Source of the DNA: Synechococcaceae cyanobacterium
GTDB taxonomy: Bacteria; Cyanobacteriota; Cyanobacteriia; PCC-6307; Cyanobiaceae
Assembly: GCA_947460085.1 (NCBI GenBank)
Contig: CANHGA010000090.1
Span: 1 to 7,991 of the forward strand
Direction: 5' to 3'
Length of the DNA: 7,991 nucleotides
Program-made: the position numbers and the translations under genes
Shown: positions 7,278 through 7,991 of the stretch, piece by piece
How the letters are laid out: every line of letters begins with the position of its first letter
Position numbering within the stretch: position 1 is the stretch's first letter
Notes under the pieces: model-generated
What the model was told of the DNA's origin: nothing
The model's input: the letters and a program-made list of their open reading frames with translations, nothing else
Databases searched by the model: none

Positions 7278-7528
7278 GGGCGGGAGGGGGTCGGTCCGTT
7301 GGCTTGGCCCGCAAGGCCGGCTTCAGCTTTCTTTTCCGCTTGGACCTTGTCGTGGAGCAGCACGCTGGTTCGGGCTAGGCAACCAATCGAAAAGCAAATG
7401 GCGGCATTGCCAAACAGTCCCCAATGCCAGCGGAGGGAATCGTCCCGCAATTTGGTGACCAGCAGCAACACCAAGGCGGCGGCAATCCAGGGCAGGGTGA
7501 TGATGGTGATAAGACGCTTACTTTCCAT
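7274..7528 (-). CDS. Small membrane protein with ICFSIGC motif, copy 2 (TolC-coupled)
   Basis: This is an 84-residue protein of a family I do not recognise. Two hydrophobic segments are visible: about 7-26 (ITIITLPWIAAALVLLLVTK) and about 36-55, which carries LFGNAAICFSIGC. A charged, helical-looking tail follows (HDKVQAEKKAEAG) and then a Pro/Gly-rich end. It is a diverged paralogue of the next gene upstream: both share the order PW, DD, a Trp, LFG, AICFSIGC, then a polar helix. Its TGA overlaps the ATG of the TolC-family gene (ATGA), and it starts 8 nt after the stop of its paralogue, so all three are probably one transcript and coupled in translation. AGGG just before the start is a weak ribosome site. 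Location is probably the inner membrane. Function is unknown. Confidence 0.72.
   Translation of the reverse strand: MESKRLITIITLPWIAAALVLLLVTKLRDDSLRWHWGLFGNAAICFSIGCLARTSVLLHDKVQAEKKAEAGLAGQANGPTPSRP
7380..7417. repeat. Diverged direct repeat, unit 1 (paralogous coding core)
   Basis: This 38-base segment aligns without gaps to 7625-7662 with 30 of 38 bases identical by hand comparison. It encodes the LFG...AICFSIGC core of the downstream small membrane protein, and reflects gene duplication rather than a mobile repeat. Several of the mismatches fall at synonymous sites, which suggests the protein motif is kept by selection. Confidence 0.65.
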
Positions 7529-7536
7529 CGCCCTGG

Positions 7537-7794
7537 TTAATGCAAAACCATGTGTTCAACGATTTGACGTTCACGGGAAAGGTTGCGATTGAGTTTGGCG
7601 AGTTCCCAGGACACCTTGCTGACGCAGCCAATTGAAAAACAGATGGCTCCGCTGCCAAACAGGCTCCAGCCATGGCCGTGCAAGTTGAAATCGTCGGCAA
7701 TCAAGAGGCGCAGCGCGGCCAAATTGACCACGGCCGAAGCTGCCCATGGGCCATAAACCCAGCCCAAAAAAAAGCGAGGCATTGCTTGCGGCAT
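7537..7794 (-). CDS. Small membrane protein with ICFSIGC motif, copy 1
   Basis: This is an 85-residue protein, family not recognised, and paralogue of the gene that follows it. Hydrophobic segments lie at about 8-32 (FFLGWVYGPWAASAVVNLAAL) and about 43-60, which contains LFGSGAICFSIGC. A basic helical tail (ELAKLNRNLSRERQ) follows. The motif ICFSIGC is at residues 51-57 here and 44-50 in the paralogue, so the two cysteines spaced by four residues are conserved. ATG 7792-7794 was chosen; Met5 (7780-7782) is an alternative, and neither has a clear Shine-Dalgarno. A run of eight A on the plus strand (7766-7773) encodes Phe-Phe-Leu near the N-terminus and could be a slippage site. It starts 6 nt after the second stop of the interrupted DoxX-like frame, which suggests an operon. 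An overlapping longer frame on the same strand (7571-7888) has no membrane-like or family-like pattern and was discarded. Confidence 0.68.
   Translation of the reverse strand: MPQAMPRFFLGWVYGPWAASAVVNLAALRLLIADDFNLHGHGWSLFGSGAICFSIGCVSKVSWELAKLNRNLSRERQIVEHMVLH
7625..7662. repeat. Diverged direct repeat, unit 2 (paralogous coding core)
   Basis: This is the partner of 7380-7417, lying in the upstream small membrane gene and coding for its LFGSGAICFSIGC core. The distance between the units (245 bases) equals about one gene length, as expected for a tandem gene duplication. Confidence 0.65.
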
Positions 7795-7800
7795 GCCAGC

Positions 7801-7854
7801 TCAGCCGATCAGGGCTTTCAGCATGTCGGCAATGATCAGATTGTCGAGGGATCA
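7801..7854 (-). other. In-frame TGA and 16-codon coding-like extension
   Basis: Reading past the TGA at 7852-7854 in the same frame gives SLDNLIIADMLKALIG and then a second TGA at 7801-7803. This tail looks like real protein, completes the GGG-x-x-SLD pattern typical of DoxX C-termini, and would end 6 nt before the next gene, a spacing like that seen elsewhere in the block. One base change (from TGG or CGA) would explain the stop. I saw no sign of a recoding signal. Confidence 0.5.
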
Positions 7855-7991
7855 AAGGCCGCCCCCACAGGTGGCCAAAACCACACACATCACCACATAC
7901 ATCGCTGCTTTCTCCCAGCTGGGGGGGTCGCCCACACCCATGGGTCCGGCGTAATCCCCTGCTGGAATTTGATAGGGATCGGGGCCAATGA
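7852..7991 (-). CDS. Probable DoxX-like membrane protein, C-terminal part, 5' partial and ended by a TGA that looks premature
   Basis: The frame is open from the right window edge to the TGA at 7852-7854 and gives 45 residues: a polar stretch with DPYQIPAGDYAGPMGVGD, then PSWEKAAMYVVMCVVLATCGGGL. The pattern of a WEKA start, a hydrophobic helix and GGG-x-x-SLD-x-L resembles the C-terminus of DoxX-family membrane proteins, but here SLDNL is only reached by reading past the TGA. Most of the protein lies outside the window, so the family call is tentative. It is the first gene seen of the minus-strand block that runs on to TolC. Either this is a pseudogene or slightly shortened gene, or the TGA is a sequencing error. 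Confidence 0.45.
   Translation of the reverse strand, partial: IGPDPYQIPAGDYAGPMGVGDPPSWEKAAMYVVMCVVLATCGGGL

Noticed and set aside
6628..7314. 228-residue minus-strand frame overlapping the TolC start
   Set aside because: It is a different frame from TolC, low in hydrophobic order, rich in Pro/Gly/Arg/Gln, and lacks the signal peptide and TolC motifs seen in the chosen frame.
7852..7854. Selenocysteine or programmed readthrough at the TGA
   Set aside because: The position is not a known selenocysteine site, no recoding stem-loop is evident downstream, and a simple point mutation or base error explains it better.
7571..7888. 105-residue minus-strand frame over the first small membrane gene
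   Set aside because: Same strand but another frame; it shows no similarity to the paralogous neighbour, whereas the chosen frame does.
7915..7924. Perfect palindrome CCCAGCTGGG next to a G run
   Set aside because: Too short for a terminator, lies within coding sequence, and has no T tract.

Overview
This window most likely comes from a cyanobacterium, probably a Synechococcus/Cyanobium-like lineage with moderately high GC. The evidence is indirect. The HlyD-type adaptor resembles the NHLM/NHLP peptide-export adaptors that are frequent in cyanobacteria, the TolC homologue has a long proline-rich N-terminal linker, and one perfect HIP1 octamer (GCGATCGC) is present. No rRNA, tRNA, CRISPR array or insertion sequence was seen. 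The window is almost completely coding, and no stretch longer than 300 bases lacks a gene.

There are two tightly packed, convergent gene blocks. The plus-strand block (1-5632) holds four genes. First is the 3' nine-tenths or so of a large GH63/MGH1-like glycoside hydrolase, cut by the left window edge. A 19-bp gap leads to a GMC-family FAD oxidoreductase. An HlyD-type membrane-fusion protein follows with a TGATG stop/start junction. A small two-helix membrane protein follows with an ATGA junction. The minus-strand block (7991 down to 5493) starts with the C-terminal end of a probable DoxX-like membrane protein, cut by the right edge and interrupted by an in-frame TGA. Next come two small membrane proteins that are diverged tandem paralogues, then a TolC-family outer-membrane efflux protein that overlaps the preceding small gene by 4 nt. 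The two blocks run into each other: the small plus-strand membrane gene and the 3' end of the TolC gene overlap antisense by 140 bp.

How the genes work together is inference. The HlyD adaptor (inner membrane/periplasm) and the TolC-like channel (outer membrane) would supply two of the three parts of a type I export route. The ATP-driven transporter is not in the window, and no obvious exported peptide is seen. The glycoside hydrolase and the GMC oxidoreductase look like a carbohydrate-handling pair placed in the same operon as the adaptor. The points most worth a second look are the interrupted DoxX-like 3' end, the pair of small proteins sharing an ICFSIGC motif and coupled to TolC, and the coupling of a redox enzyme to an NHLM-type adaptor without its ATPase. 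Promoters for both blocks must lie outside the window or be too weak to recognise.
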